DNA of 64,000 nucleotides from Setophaga petechia (GCA_024362935.1 JANCRA010000014.1:7643258-7707257); one strand, 5' to 3'. Counted from the stretch's first letter, positions 14,601 to 25,659 are shown. Notes: generated by a model not told the origin, from the sequence alone. Numbers and translations: made by a program.

Positions 14601-17600
14601 AGCTGTCCCAGTAGCATGGTGACTAATAAATGGCCTCACTGCTGAGCAAGCCCCAAGCTCTCCAAAAGCTCAGGTTCCTAACTCAAGCTTGGACTCAGCT
14701 GGAGTTGGCCTCTGGCAGCAAGAGCAGCACCGTGGCAGGGGCAGCTGCCAGAGATCCCCCACGCTGCAGGTCGATAAGACACTGGCTGCAAGGCTTTGCA
14801 GTGCCTCTTCCCCAGCTGCTGCTGAAAAGGAGGGAGAGGTGCAGCTAGAGCCCAGCCCCTCCTGATGAGCTCCTCCAGATACCCACAAACAGTAGCACAT
14901 GGTCTCAACTCAGTGACTGATTTTAAGATATACATTTGCCTGTTCTGGAGTATTTCCAAGAGGTTCACACACTTTATGTGACAGACTGAGCCAGCATTTG
15001 GCAAGGGAGCACTTGAATGACCACAGAACTTTTGTTCTCTCTCCTCCCCCGCAAAACCTAGGAAATTATGGCCAGGTCACTGCTCCCAGAAAGTTGCCTT
15101 GTGCAAGAACACAACTGTTTGTCAGAATAACAAAATTTTTCAGCTGGGTAGGGTAGTGCTTGGGATTATCATGACATGCACTTACAGTCCCCTCCTATCA
15201 ACTCTCAGATCAGGCCCTCTGGTTTTCGTGCAGCTGCCTGTACATGAGCCACAAACACAACCAGAGCTTAATCAGCACACTGCTATGCCAACACCTGGAC
15301 ATTTCAGATGACATCTTCATAAGATACTTTATAGCCACACTAACGCAACTATCCTCTCCTGCAAGTTTGCTTTGACATAACAAGGAACCAAGCCACTAGT
15401 CTGTCAGACATCTGTCAGTCAAAGCCTCTCCTGTAAGCCCTGCTCAGACAGAGTGATCCATGGTCCCATCAGCTCAGACTTCCAACCCTTCCTTCTTTCC
15501 TGCTGTAACTGCATTGCAGAGCTCTGAATCAAGTTAAGGGCTCAAACACTTCCAGGCAAGGACTGATCTGTCTTCTCACGCACAGGCACAGAATCAGCTT
15601 CCGCAACTTGTGAGCTGAACTGATGTTTTCACAAAAATTATCTGCTGTAACCCCAACATCTTCCTCCAAAACACCTGTGGCCATCACCACCTATATAAAA
15701 ATTAAAATATCATTTGCCATCTCCGAGGCTGGAGGCAGTAAAGCAGCCGAGGGATTACACAGCAGTCTGCAGATGAGCTACATCGCCCACGTCTCCCTTC
15801 AGGAGACTGCAGTCATTACCATTTGCCTTGTTGCTGTTTGTTTGGTCTGTTTATAGCCACCTCAGACACTCCTGAAGCTGATTCTGTGAAATCTCGTTCA
15901 AGAAGAACTCAGAGACCCTTTGTTCCCTGCAGAATTTAAGACCTTTCCTGCGGTTGCACACCACCAGCAGTGACATGCTACCTCTTCTTCTCTGTTGTCA
16001 GGCAGCAAATCTGAGCCACATTGAGACAAAGAGAAGCATCATCTTTGGCTCTTTCCGCCATCAGTAGCTGACCTCTGACTTTTCACCAGTTTGAGATGCC
16101 CTCGGCACCAAAGAGCAGCCTGTGTTTCTAGCCCATCCCTTCCTGGGACTGAACTCACTCCACTCAGAGCTTCAAACCCAGCACAGCCAGGTTGTGTTCC
16201 ATGAGGAGCCCCTCAACTAGGCAGCCCCTTCCTAACCTGTCCAAAAGGCAAGGTAACCCTTCCTCATCTCCTGCATCCCCAATAAGCTTTTTCCCCCCTC
16301 CAAAAGCAGACTGCTCTAAGTCACTCTGTAACCTCAGAAGCCCAGTCAGGACATCAGCCCAGCACCTAGTGCAGGGGATATGGGAGAGACAACAAATCAC
16401 TGAGAAACTAAAACAAACAGGGCAGAAAACAGTCTCATGCTGCAGGAGCTGAGAGCTGAGGAAAAACAAGATGAAAGCACTGACTGGCTGCCGAGCAGCA
16501 ATACCTGCCAGGAAACCCAGACAGCATCATCATCTAACAAGGGGCAGGACCCAAACAAGGGCTGAAGCTGCACCATAACTGAGAAGCTGACCTCAGCTGC
16601 TGCTTGAAGTTTAGCTAGGAGAAGCCATGAAGCAGGTCTCTGCCTGGTAAAGGAGGCCAGAACAAACAGCAGAGAGCCTCTGCTGAACCCTGCAGGAAGC
16701 CAGTGACCACAGTGTTTGTTTGCCACCATGATCTAGCAGGCTATGGAAGTGCCATCATTCTTCCAACAAATGATGTTTTCCTGAAGCTTGATTTAACAGG
16801 AGAGTTGATGAAACAGCCACAGCCAGTGGTTACACCCATACAGGATGCAGGACAAAGCACCAAAATTAGCAGGACAGCATTTTGGACACTGTTTTGTTGC
16901 TACACAAGAAGTGAGCATTCAGAGGACAGGAATGGTCTGTACTTTCCTCAGATCTCACCTTGCCTGTAGGATCTGCCTCCTCTGGCAGGAGAAAGCCCTT
17001 GGGGCCAGGGGTCAGTCCTGCTGCACAGTGCCAACACACAGGGGGCAGTTTTTCACACAGGGCTCCAAGATGTCAGGAGAGTGACAAATGATCATTGTGT
17101 GAATGTCAATGAAAGCTGCCCAGCACACCAACCTAAGGGTAAAGACACTCCTGGTTCAAGGTGCTTTTGTGCACCTCGTGGGCTCTGCATGCTTTTTACA
17201 GAAAGGGGCTTTGCAGACCAACAGTAAAGCCAGTTGGTAACCAACATTCCAGTCCCAGACTGAACTCTGCTGCCTAAAAGCATCATCCCCGTTCAACTGC
17301 ATCAACAGCTTTTCATTCTCCTGACAGAACATCTGACCTCTGACAGGCCACCACAGCTTGAAGAGCTGTAGATGACACACCAATCTTTTGACAGTAGAAA
17401 TCTGGGTGACTCCTAAGTCTGGTTCCCCCAAACAGATTCCACTCAAGCTCCACAGCACTGGAGCAGAGGAAATCAGCTGCAGGTCCTTCACTGACACCTT
17501 GTGTCAGAAGCAGGAACTGGATACAACAGCGACCACCAGGCAGGCTCCAAACGCTCCCAGCTCATGTGTGCTGCTGCACAGGGCCTCGGCTGAGGAGCAA

Positions 17601-20307
17601 CCAGAGCACCAGGACTTCTGGAGCTGAAAGAAGGGATTAAATGTGTTATTGCTGAAGGGTTTTAGAGAAAGCTTAAACCAAAACAGCTCTCTCACACACA
17701 CCCTCAATCCATTTTTCTGCACTTCTTATGGCCAGCTCAGGAGCCTGCCTGACCACAGACAGCCCATTTGGCTCTCTGTTCCTGACTCAGCAATGGAGAG
17801 CTTGGGTCAGATTACCTTGTGACCAGACAAGCAGAGACAGCAGGGGATCATGCAGAAAGCATGATGTCCTCCCTTCCAGCAGCACTAAACTGCCAGCCTA
17901 AGTCCTGAAGCAGACAAGTCAATCCCTTTATGCTTCCAGACTCATCTGGGCACACCAGAGGGAGCAGCATTTCAGACCTGGAAGCACAATATCCTCCAAG
18001 CAGCCAGATACTCAATTCCCAGGGCCAGACCCAGAACAGCCTTGGTCCTTCAGGCTTTCTCCGTGGCCGAGGCAACCACTTGCTCCAGGACTGGGACTAA
18101 CTGCAGAGCCAGACCAGTGAGAGGTGGCAGCAAAGACTAAACAGAGAGTAGAGAAGAATGTATCAGTAATTTATGCCCCAGTACTTATTTTGGCTGCTCA
18201 TACATCAGCCACTGCCTGGATTTAGCACAGATGAGCATCTGGGAGGGAAGGAAACACGTTAAAAGTCAGTGGAGCACAGAAAACAAATACTGAAATGGGA
18301 AAATCAGCACTAAAAGGACAGAGGAAAGAAATTGTTTGACCAGAGACCTATGTAAGTAATAAAGAACAATGCTCCTTTGAAGAGAAATCCCTCTCCAAAA
18401 GGGCACAGTGAGCCAAGGGAAGAAGTAACAAGAAAGACAGTGAATCTGGAAGAGCCTCCAGGTTCTGAGTGAAGCGTGACCAAGAACACAGGAGCCGCCA
18501 CCAGCAGAGAGCTGCTGGGGACAGAACAGCAACAATACCAAGGCAAACATACGGGAACTCCAACGTGACTCATTCCAAACGCAGCCAACACCACTCCAAG
18601 GGAGAACCAGGCTGAAGCAGCTTGGTTCAGAAACCAAGAAACTGAGAGAAAAGAGAAGCTCCAAGTACAGAAGGACTCCAAAGAGGAAGTTATCTACAGG
18701 AAAGGTGAAAAAGTCACAGTTCAGGGCATGCTGAGACTTGTGACTACCAAGAGAGCAGAAGTCACTCCCACTGCTCTCTTCCAGGCCCTGGGCTCCACAC
18801 CAGGAATGACAGTGACTGCTGCAAGCAAAGAGCTGAAAAAGAAAGAAAAGCAGAAAAAGAGCTTCTGCCTAAGTAAAAATATACTGGGGATTTTTAAGGT
18901 AGAGCTGGGGCACAACACATCACTCTGTTCCATTCTATTGCTACCTGGAGCTGCTCACTCCAGGTAACCTACAAACAGGGTTCAGCAGGCCAGGGATTCA
19001 TCTAAAGTGTCAATGTCAATTAACCACTCAGCAATGATTGTCTAGATAACATTGATGCTTAACTAATTTTTTTAGAAGAAAAAAATGATCCAATAATTAT
19101 AGTTCCACTGATCAAAACAACCAACATCTCTGGATATGTCTGTTTCTAGTTTATTTCAAGACAGGCCTGGTTTTAATCTTTGTGATTTGTGATCCAGGTT
19201 CTGTACACCAAAGAGTGAAAACTGCTAAGGAGGTCACTGATCAGAGGAACAGTTCAGCACCAACTAATTAAGACGATGAGCTGAGCACAGGTGATGACAG
19301 AACTGCAGAATAGTTTGGGTTGGAAGGGACCTTCAAAGGCCATGCAGTCCAACTGCCTGCAAAGAGCAGGGATATCTTCAGCTAGACCAGGTTGTTGAGA
19401 CCTCCATTCAACCTGGCACTGAATGTTTTCAAGAATGGGGCATCCACCACCTCTCTGAGGAACCTGTGCCCGTGTTTCACCACCCTCACAATTAAAAAAG
19501 AAATCCTTAGAGTTCTGCAAGTTTGTACACATTGATCTAGAAAAAAAAGATGATGGCCGGAAATCAGAATTAGCCTCTAAAGAGATCTCAATATCACAGA
19601 AAACAGGTAATTCACTGCTGAATTTACTCAGATGTGCACTAGATTTTTTTCCACTAGTGATCCTTCAATAACAGCGGGTACTTTCCTAGGCGACCTGACC
19701 GCCTTAAACACTAATCATGGATATCAGGGATCTTAGATTATACCAATAACCTCATTCCAGGCCTCAAAAGGCTTCCTGTCCTTTAAGGAGTCACGTCTCA
19801 CCAGCAAGGCCTGTCAAAATCCACCAGGCTCCCAAAACCTGTAGGGTACAGTTACACGGCCACCTCAAGAAAGCAGCGGGAGCCCAAGTTCCCTCACGCC
19901 ACTGTATGAGCTGCTGCAATCACACGGCCGGGCTGACCGGGAAACTGAGTCAGCTGAGGCGGGGTGGGGGGCCAGGGCGGAACACCGACCAGCCATGGGG
20001 TAAAAAGGGAACAGCCCCCTATAAACGCCGCTATCGGCTCTCTTCTCCACCGCCAGGCAGCCCCTTCCCTCCCCTCGTTTCCCCACAGCCCCTCACCATC
20101 TCCCCTCAGGATGGCGGGGAGGGGGGGGGGGGGGGGGGGGCTGTCCCCGCTTGCCTCAGGCCTCCACTGTTACTCACCCTCCAGGCTCTCACACTGCACC
20201 AGGTTCACGTAGTCGCCTTGCCGGAGTACCCCTGCCTTAAAGCCGCGCACCAGCCCCTCCAAGTAGCCGTTATCCACGTTGAAATAGAGCTCCGGGAAGC
20301 ACGACAT
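11684..20307 (-). CDS. ATP6V0D1: V-type proton ATPase subunit d1 (V0 sector), 5' part: coding exons 1 and 2
   Basis: Subunit d is the central-stalk cap of the membrane V0 ring. It couples the rotor of the V-ATPase to the c-ring, and the complex acidifies lysosomes, endosomes and secretory vesicles. Coding exon 1 is 20178-20307 (ATG at 20307-20305, 43 codons plus one base). It begins [18 protein letters not shown] and runs to [10 protein letters not shown]. Exon 2 is 11684-11855, beginning [18 protein letters not shown] and ending in SFLDFIT. Both match the N-terminus of vertebrate ATP6V0D1 almost residue for residue. Splice sites are canonical: donor GTGAGT after exon 1 in phase 1, acceptor TTTTCAG before exon 2, donor GTGAGT after exon 2 in phase 2. 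About 101 of an expected ~351 residues are present; the remaining exons lie left of the window. The d1 form fits the sequence and the AGRP neighbour better than the d2 paralogue. Confidence 0.96.
13388..13518 (+). mobile_element. CR1 LINE 3'-end fragment
   Basis: The plus strand reads as the sense 3' tail of a chicken-repeat-1 retrotransposon: GCCAGGTTGGATGGGGCTT, then GTGTCCCTGCCCATGG, then TTCAACCCAAACCATTC, ending in a CTCTATGAAT-type 3' terminus. This is about 130 bases of a much longer element, as expected for 5'-truncated CR1 copies, which are abundant in birds. Confidence 0.9.
19299..19520 (-). mobile_element. CR1 LINE 3'-end fragment
   Basis: The plus strand shows the reverse complement of a CR1 tail: AGAATAGTTTGGGTTGGAAG at the 3' terminus of the element, then CTAGACCAGGTTGTTGAGA, GGGGCATCCACCACCTCT and CACCACCCTCACA. 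The element therefore points to the minus strand. It is 5'-truncated, about 220 bases long and moderately diverged. Confidence 0.93.
20121..20140. repeat. G20 homopolymer just inside ATP6V0D1 intron 1
   Basis: Twenty consecutive G on the plus strand follow GCGGGGA. In the transcript this is a C20 run starting 37 bases after the exon 1 donor. Such a run may form a G-quadruplex in the template or an i-motif, and its length is unreliable in sequencing reads. Confidence 0.95.
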
Positions 20308-20344
20308 GGCGGCAGCGGCACAGGCAGCGCTACCGCCCGCCGCC

Positions 20345-20370
20345 TCACGTGACCGCCCGGGTCACGTGGC
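20345..20370 (-). promoter_or_regulatory. ATP6V0D1: ATP6V0D1 promoter: paired CLEAR-like E-boxes
   Basis: Two CACGTG cores lie 38-63 bases upstream of the ATG: CTCACGTGAC with the palindrome TCACGTGA at 20345-20352, and GTCACGTGGC at 20361-20370. Each matches the CLEAR consensus GTCACGTGAC at nine of ten bases. TFEB, TFE3 and MITF use CLEAR sites to drive lysosomal and V-ATPase genes, which fits this gene. The surrounding 19,900-20,520 is a CpG-rich, TATA-less-looking promoter. The motif match is seen; binding is inferred. Confidence 0.75.
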
Positions 20371-20529
20371 CGCGGCCCCTTCCCGGCAGCCATCGCGGGG
20401 CGGGAGCGGCCTGAGGCGATGGCGGCCGCCATGAGCCCCTGCTCGCCGTGCCTCCGCTCCGGCTGCCCAGCGCCAGCCGTGAGCCTCCCCTTCGCTCCGC
20501 CTAAGCCGCCGTGAGCGATACAGGCACAA

Positions 20530-21455
20530 GGAGGATACGCAAGTGAAGTTCGGAGTGTCGCCTGCTGCCGAGACACCGCTTCTACTAGTCAGGAAATACC
20601 TAGCCAGTTAAAGGGCTTTGCCATGAGCTGCTCTGTGAAATAATGAAACGGTTTTGTTTGATGTAAAGGCGTTGCAAAATGTGGGATGTGTTATATTAGG
20701 GCAAGATATTCTTTGATGTAAGACTTCTGTGTACTTTCAAACCTAACCAGGAAGAAAGGAGACCTAATCAGTGGAACAGGCAGCAGCCAGCAGCCCTCAC
20801 TCAAGAATATCCCAGAACAAGCTTTAAGGATGCAATAAGTCAAGATGGTGATGTATGTCTACATGTACATGGTTAACCTAGTGAAATACTCGAGGTCCGT
20901 GTATCCTAGAGCTGAGCTGTCTTCATTGCAACACTAAAAATCACACCTGGAGGGTAAAAAAACCCTGCCCAGGTGAAGACGCTTCCCCTGAGCATGAGTA
21001 GAAATTACCCGGATTAAGTTGTGTGATTACTATGGAAACTACTAACCAATCTTAATAGAGGGGGTGTCCTTGGGAAGTCACTAACCCCGAACTTCTCTGT
21101 GTAAATAATGGCACAGAAAGCCTGGTGGGGTGTGCTGGATTTGTGGAATAGCACCGAGCACCCAGGCTGGGGCAGCTCTGAAATAAACAATCAGTGTCTC
21201 TCTGGAGTGTGTCATGATCGGCTTGGTGCGCACCAAGGAACGAGTCCGATTTTGTGGGTAACAGCAGCATAGCCAGAACATCACCTGGGGTACCCTGCTG
21301 CTGAAACAGCACTAATGGATCCAGGAAAGGCACATCTGGTTTGATGTGGATGTGTGGACACTGCCCAGCTGTGCACAGCCCACCCTCACCTTGCTGCCAC
21401 CCCCCGAGAGCCTGAGCGGACACGTCACACCATTCCCACTCTGCAGTGGCTTTTG
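20530..21455. other. Intergenic spacer between ATP6V0D1 and AGRP
   Basis: About 0.9 kb separates the CpG-rich start of ATP6V0D1 from the 3' end of AGRP. I see no protein-coding segment, RNA gene or recognisable repeat. Both flanking genes are on the minus strand, so AGRP is transcribed toward the ATP6V0D1 promoter. Confidence 0.7.
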
Positions 21456-21466
21456 CGAAGGGCTGG

Positions 21467-21472
21467 TTTATT
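21467..21472 (-). terminator. AGRP: AGRP polyadenylation signal AATAAA
   Basis: TTTATT on the plus strand is AATAAA in the AGRP transcript, 57 bases after the stop codon. This gives a very short 3' UTR, as is usual for AGRP. Cleavage would fall around 21,445-21,455. Confidence 0.8.
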
Positions 21473-21528
21473 GGAGCTGCAGAGCAGGAGGCACACACGG
21501 GGGTGAGCAGCTGGCAGCCCCTGGGGCG

Positions 21529-22863
21529 CTAGTTCTTGCCGCAGGGGAAGCTGGTGCTGATTTTCCTGCAGTAGCAAAAGGCGTTGAAGAAGCGGCAGTA
21601 GCAGGTGGCACAGGGGTCACAGCAGGGGATCTGGTGGCCCAGGCAGGACTCCAGGAGACGGACACAGCGGCGGGGGGAGCGCTCCTCACGGCCCTCAGCT
21701 TGCAGCTCTGTGGATGATGCCTGCAGGGGAGAGAGGAGGAAGAGGAGGGGAAGAGCTGGCCCTGGACCACTGTGCCAGCTATAAAGAACTGTGTGGGAGA
21801 GAGCCAAGAGTGGCTGCTGAAGCTGGGCATCGCAGAGGCTTCTGCTGTGTTCAACCCCAGGCTCTGTTTTCTATTGGAAATCACTAAATAATTGCTGAGC
21901 ACTCTGGACACTCTACAGGCATTGGTGCCTCATCCAGTGTCTCAAGGCCTTTGTGCACACATTTATTTTGAAGCACAGCCTGGACAGAAGGTGCTGTGCC
22001 TTCTGTACAAACAGAGGCACTGGGGGCTGAGCCAGGCAACCACAGGGCACTGCTCAGTGAACTCCTGCTCTGCAGAGGCTTCCTGGGCTACACTTGAGCT
22101 TAATTAAATGGATTACAGGAGCATAGGCTCGGACCACTCTCCTTTGAGTGCTGAAGCCCCTTGCAGGTCTGAGGAGCCTCAGCTCATCCCAGCTCCTCAG
22201 GTGATGGACAGATAGTCCCATCCCAGGCAACACTGTGCTGACTCCAAACCCCCCAGCCCCAGAGACACAGAGGAGGCTGCTGTGGCCTGAGGCTGCCCTG
22301 CTCTTAGGGTGTCTGTAAGAAAGCTCAGAGAGCCATACCTGTGGTTCCAGCAGGCTGCCTCTCTGCACAAGGTCACCATCAGCTTCTTGGACCCCTAGGG
22401 CCATCTGCTCAAACCCCAGCCTTGGGAGGGTTCCTGTGAGATACAGAGAGACTGCACAAGGAGGCTGCTGGAGGGTCAGTTCTGATTCTTTTCCCTTTGC
22501 TCATGGGTCCCCATAAAAACAAAAAAGACCCCACTCCCTGTGTCCTGCCAGGCTGCTGTCACTATCCAGGGTCAGGAGAAGCTGTGCTGCTTTAAGGGGA
22601 TCCCCAGCTCAGTTTTGGGGCCCTGGGTTTCCCAGCCAGCAGCAGGTGGGCTCAGCGAGGAGCAGGGCTCAGGACTCACCTGCCAGCTCCGCAGACGCCT
22701 CCTTGCCCTTGCGCTGCAGGCTGGCCTGGCGGGCTCTGTCCACCCGCTCCAGCCCCCCGCTCGCCTTCTGCACGTGGCCACAGCTGAGGTCAGCAGTCCT
22801 GAGATCCAGCACAGCCTGGATCCCCTGCAGCAGCCCACAGCACAGCAGCAGCACGTTCAGCAT
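21529..22863 (-). CDS. AGRP: Agouti-related protein (AGRP), three coding exons
   Basis: AGRP is a secreted antagonist and inverse agonist of melanocortin receptors MC3R and MC4R, made in hypothalamic feeding neurons in vertebrates. Coding parts: 22680-22863 (ATG at 22863-22861), 22339-22433 and 21529-21720 (stop 21531-21529), giving 156 residues. Phases join without a break and all sites are GT-AG. Residues 1-17 (MLNVLLLCCGLLQGIQA) look like a signal peptide. The propeptide is poorly conserved. The C-terminal domain starts at CVRLLESC and carries the ten cysteines of the agouti knot plus the receptor-binding RFF triad in CYCRFFNAFCYC. A basic SPRR stretch precedes the first knot cysteine, near where proprotein convertase cleaves the family. 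The ASIP paralogue is less likely, given the RFFNAFCYC spacing and the ATP6V0D1 neighbour. Confidence 0.96.
22434..22679 (-). other. AGRP: AGRP intron between coding exons 1 and 2
   Basis: This 246-base intron has donor GTGAGT and an acceptor ending CTCACAG. The following intron (21721-22338, 618 bases) runs from donor GTATGG to acceptor CCCTGCAG. Neither contains a recognisable repeat or RNA. Confidence 0.85.
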
Positions 22864-23674
22864 GGTCCTGGGGGACAACCTGTGCAGAGGGGCCTGGCCA
22901 GCATCAGCCCACCTGGTGGCAGCCTGGCCTGTCCCTCCACTGCCATCATCCCCCGCCACCCCGAGAAGTGCCGTGTCAGCCTCTGCCAGCGCAGCCACCA
23001 CTCCCAGCTGTTTGTTCTCTTGGACTGGAGAGCCTTTTTTTGGGCCCACAGACACCTGGGAGCTGGAGCCCCCAAAACTCTGTCATGTGCTGTGGGGCAC
23101 TCCACGAGAGCACATTCATGATCTCCCCACAGAAAGGGGTGACCAGCAGAGAATGGACTGAGATTTGATCTTTTTTGTGTCAGTTCAGGTTCTTCTGCCT
23201 GACACACAGCAGCCACCAGACCACTGAGGTGCACAGCATGTGGCCAAAACATCTGACACAGCTCCTGCCAGGCTCTGAGCCTGGAAGTGCCACTAGAATC
23301 TGAGTGCTGGGCAGGAGATGCACCACAGCACACACAGCTGGGGGACAGGAGAAGCTGCAGGGTCCGGCTGTGGGCTTTGGGGGCCTGAAGGCTCTAAAAA
23401 GTAGGTGACCTCTTAGGGAGCAAAAGTAAAGGGGTCTGGAGGTGGTATCCACCAAATGTCAGCCAAATCCTTGGAAACCTGTGCTTGCTGCTTGGGCAGC
23501 CTTGAGGTTCCAAACCTGGCTCCAGCAGCCCAGTGCTGGCCACTCCTCATCTCCCCATCCCACAAAATCACCCAGCTCTTTGCTGGGAGAGATCCCCCTG
23601 CACTGTGGGGAGCCCCACAGCCGTGGGGTCACATCCCACACGCTCCCAGGACCCCTCCCATGGCAAGCACTGAC

Positions 23675-23785
23675 CTCTCCCAGCAGAGAGGGGGTTGCTG
23701 TCGCTGCTCCACTGAGCTTGCTGGAAGCGCTGCTACCGCTCTCTGCCTCAGTGTCCTCCTCCCCACATGTTTACTGGGATTTATA
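23675..23785 (-). promoter_or_regulatory. AGRP: Probable AGRP TATA box and non-coding first exon
   Basis: On the minus strand TATAAAT lies at 23785-23779. About 105 bases downstream is a good donor, GAGAG followed by GTCAGT, ending an exon at 23675. The ATG-bearing exon has an acceptor (TGCACAG) at 22880-22881, 16 bases before its start codon, so an upstream non-coding exon must exist. A transcription start near 23,755 would give an exon of about 80 bases. A TTAATTAA palindrome, a homeodomain-type site, lies at 23797-23804. Mammalian AGRP also has a 5' non-coding exon. Exact ends are inferred. Confidence 0.55.
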
Positions 23786-23809
23786 TCAGCTTTTTATTAA
23801 TTAAGTGCT

Positions 23810-25490
23810 GTGGCCACATGACTTCGCTAACTACCAGGTAGGTGGGAGCCTCTGGAAAATGGGCTTTGTCTGGATGGAGAGGCAGGCAGTGGTGTGGTGC
23901 ATGGGAGGGGGGACTCCTGCTTTGTGCCTTGCACAGCTGCAGGAAGGAGCAGTCCCTGTTAGCTCCAAACTCCCAGGTTTTTTGGAAGTGATCCCCACTT
24001 CCCTTTTCAGCCCACTTCCCTTTCCAGCACTAAGCCCGAGGACATCTCCTAATTCCCAAATACAGAAATAACAGGGCTACAATCTCCTCACCAAAACCAT
24101 GCCAAGTTTGACTGGTTTTCAAAGGGAATATTGCCTATCTGTATCTCCTGGCAAGCATCCACTCATAGTGCAGAGCCTCCAGAAGTCCTCCAGCTTCTAA
24201 CCACATACCATCTGCAGATTCTCCAGGCTTCCACCTGTGCTAACTGCATCTCTTACTCATGTCTTGTTTGGAAAACCTGCATCTCCCCAGAGCCAGGCTC
24301 CTTTGGGGAACACTTGTGGGCTTGAGTGGCTTCAGCCCTGCAAGGAATTGGGGGAATAAGACATAACAGGAAGGGTTCAGCAGGTTCTGACATCTGCAGA
24401 GAAGGTTGACAGTCCGGGCTCTGCCCAGGCTGTTCCTAGACCGGGAGGACCCCCCAGGCCTCCCAACACGTCCTCAGCAGAGCACGAGCCACTGCTCCTG
24501 GCTGCAGCACCACCTCTGAGGCTCTTGGCAGGCTTCCTCTGCTCCTGCATCCCCCATCCCGGCATGATCAGATTCCTGCTGCATTTGAGGGACAGGCTGA
24601 GCAGGCACAGGACCAGTGAGGAGCTCATCTGCCATGTGTCATTTTCTCCAGCTGCGTGTGGCTGCTGGAAGCACTCAGCACCCATCTGGGTCCCCCAATG
24701 CACAACACCTGGATGCCTCCTGCACCCCACATGCCTGGACAGAGTCACTTTGGGTGAGAGGCAGGTTTGGCGGCCCCTTCCATTCCCGAGGCCCAGGTGG
24801 GTGCCGGGTGTCCCATCCAGCCCCGGCTCCTCCATTCCTCTGCCCTGGGGAGCCCGGGCCCGCAGTCCGCGCTGCCGGGTCCCCGCTAGCCGCAGCCCCC
24901 GCACGGAGCCCTCAGCACAGCTCATTAGGGGCTGTTTGCAGCCGCCGGGGCCGCGGGCCAGGACTTCTGGGAAGGCATTAGCGGGAACGAGGGCGGCCGC
25001 GCTGAGAGCTTTTTAATCTGCAGGAGCAACATCTGCTTTGTGCGCATCCCGATGGCCAGTAACGAGCTAAATGAGGCGGCCGGCCGCTCGGCGGCCGCTT
25101 CCAGGAAAAGACCGGCTTAAAGCGAGGGGGAAAGGGGGGCCAGGGCTGCGCTCCCGGCTCGGTGGTTCAGGCTCCAGCGAGGGAGGGAGCGGGTGGTGGA
25201 GTGTGTTAGTGGCACAGCAGAGATGCCCATGAGCGGGCATCCCGGGCAGGAGCCCACAGCGGCGAGACCCTCCCGAGACAAGCCCGGGCTGGGGGCTCTC
25301 CCTGTCCTGGAAGCATCCGGGCAGCAGGCGGCTCGTTTATCTCATCACCAGCCCTCGTTACCGCTAGGGCCAACCGAGTCCCCGCTACCCCAAGCAGGCA
25401 GTAACGAGCCGGAGGTAGCGGTATCCGGGGCTGCCTCTCCGGAGGTGCGATGAGCATCGCGCCCGCCTCAGCCCCGCCGGGCCGGGCCCT
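23810..25490. other. Intergenic region between AGRP and the SNRK-like gene
   Basis: The two genes are divergently arranged: AGRP is minus and the kinase is plus. 23,810-24,370 is ordinary unique-looking sequence. From about 24,380 it becomes increasingly GC- and CpG-rich toward the kinase promoter. Long overlapping frames on both strands at 24377-25016 have no recognisable protein similarity and look compositional. The element CAGTAACGAGC occurs at 25057-25067 and again at 25399-25409, with CTCGTTA in inverse orientation at 25354-25360. Confidence 0.6.
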
Positions 25491-25494
25491 TTAA

Positions 25495-25620
25495 GGCGCG
25501 ATCCCGAAGCCGCCCTGACGTCAGCGGGGCGGGCGCGCCCGGGCACCGCAGCCCCGGCGGTCGCAGCTCCGCGCCCCAGCGAGTGCGGCTCCGCCGGGGC
25601 GCACCGGGTGACAGGGGTGG
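25495..25620 (+). promoter_or_regulatory. CpG-island promoter of the SNRK-like gene with palindromic CRE
   Basis: This is a dense CpG and GC-box region with a full cAMP response element TGACGTCA at 25516-25523. It precedes the kinase gene on the same strand. The coding exon opens with an acceptor (CATCCCACAG at 26441-26450), so a non-coding exon should start here, with a donor probably near 25,605-25,620. The CRE suggests CREB/ATF control. The exact transcription start is not visible. Confidence 0.55.
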
Positions 25621-25659
25621 GTATCGGGTGCCCGGGGCGCTAGAGGGGGAGCATGGGCC

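Larger units (their letters stand above)
11856..20177 (-). other. ATP6V0D1: ATP6V0D1 intron 1 (8.3 kb)
   Basis: The intron is bounded by the donor GTGAGT just below exon 1 and the acceptor TTTTCAG just above exon 2, with phase 1 on both sides. It contains two CR1 3' fragments (13388-13518 and 19299-19520) and a 20-base G run close to the donor. No other gene was recognised. Confidence 0.9.

Noticed and set aside
20530..21455. A divergent partner gene of the ATP6V0D1 CpG promoter
   Set aside because: No coding segment or splice donor with a plausible downstream exon was found on the plus strand before AGRP.
24377..25016. Overlapping frames of 182 and 163 codons on opposite strands
   Set aside because: They lie in a CpG-rich promoter-proximal region. 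They have no recognisable domain, no splice continuity with a neighbour and Pro/Arg/Ser-rich composition typical of GC-rich non-coding DNA.
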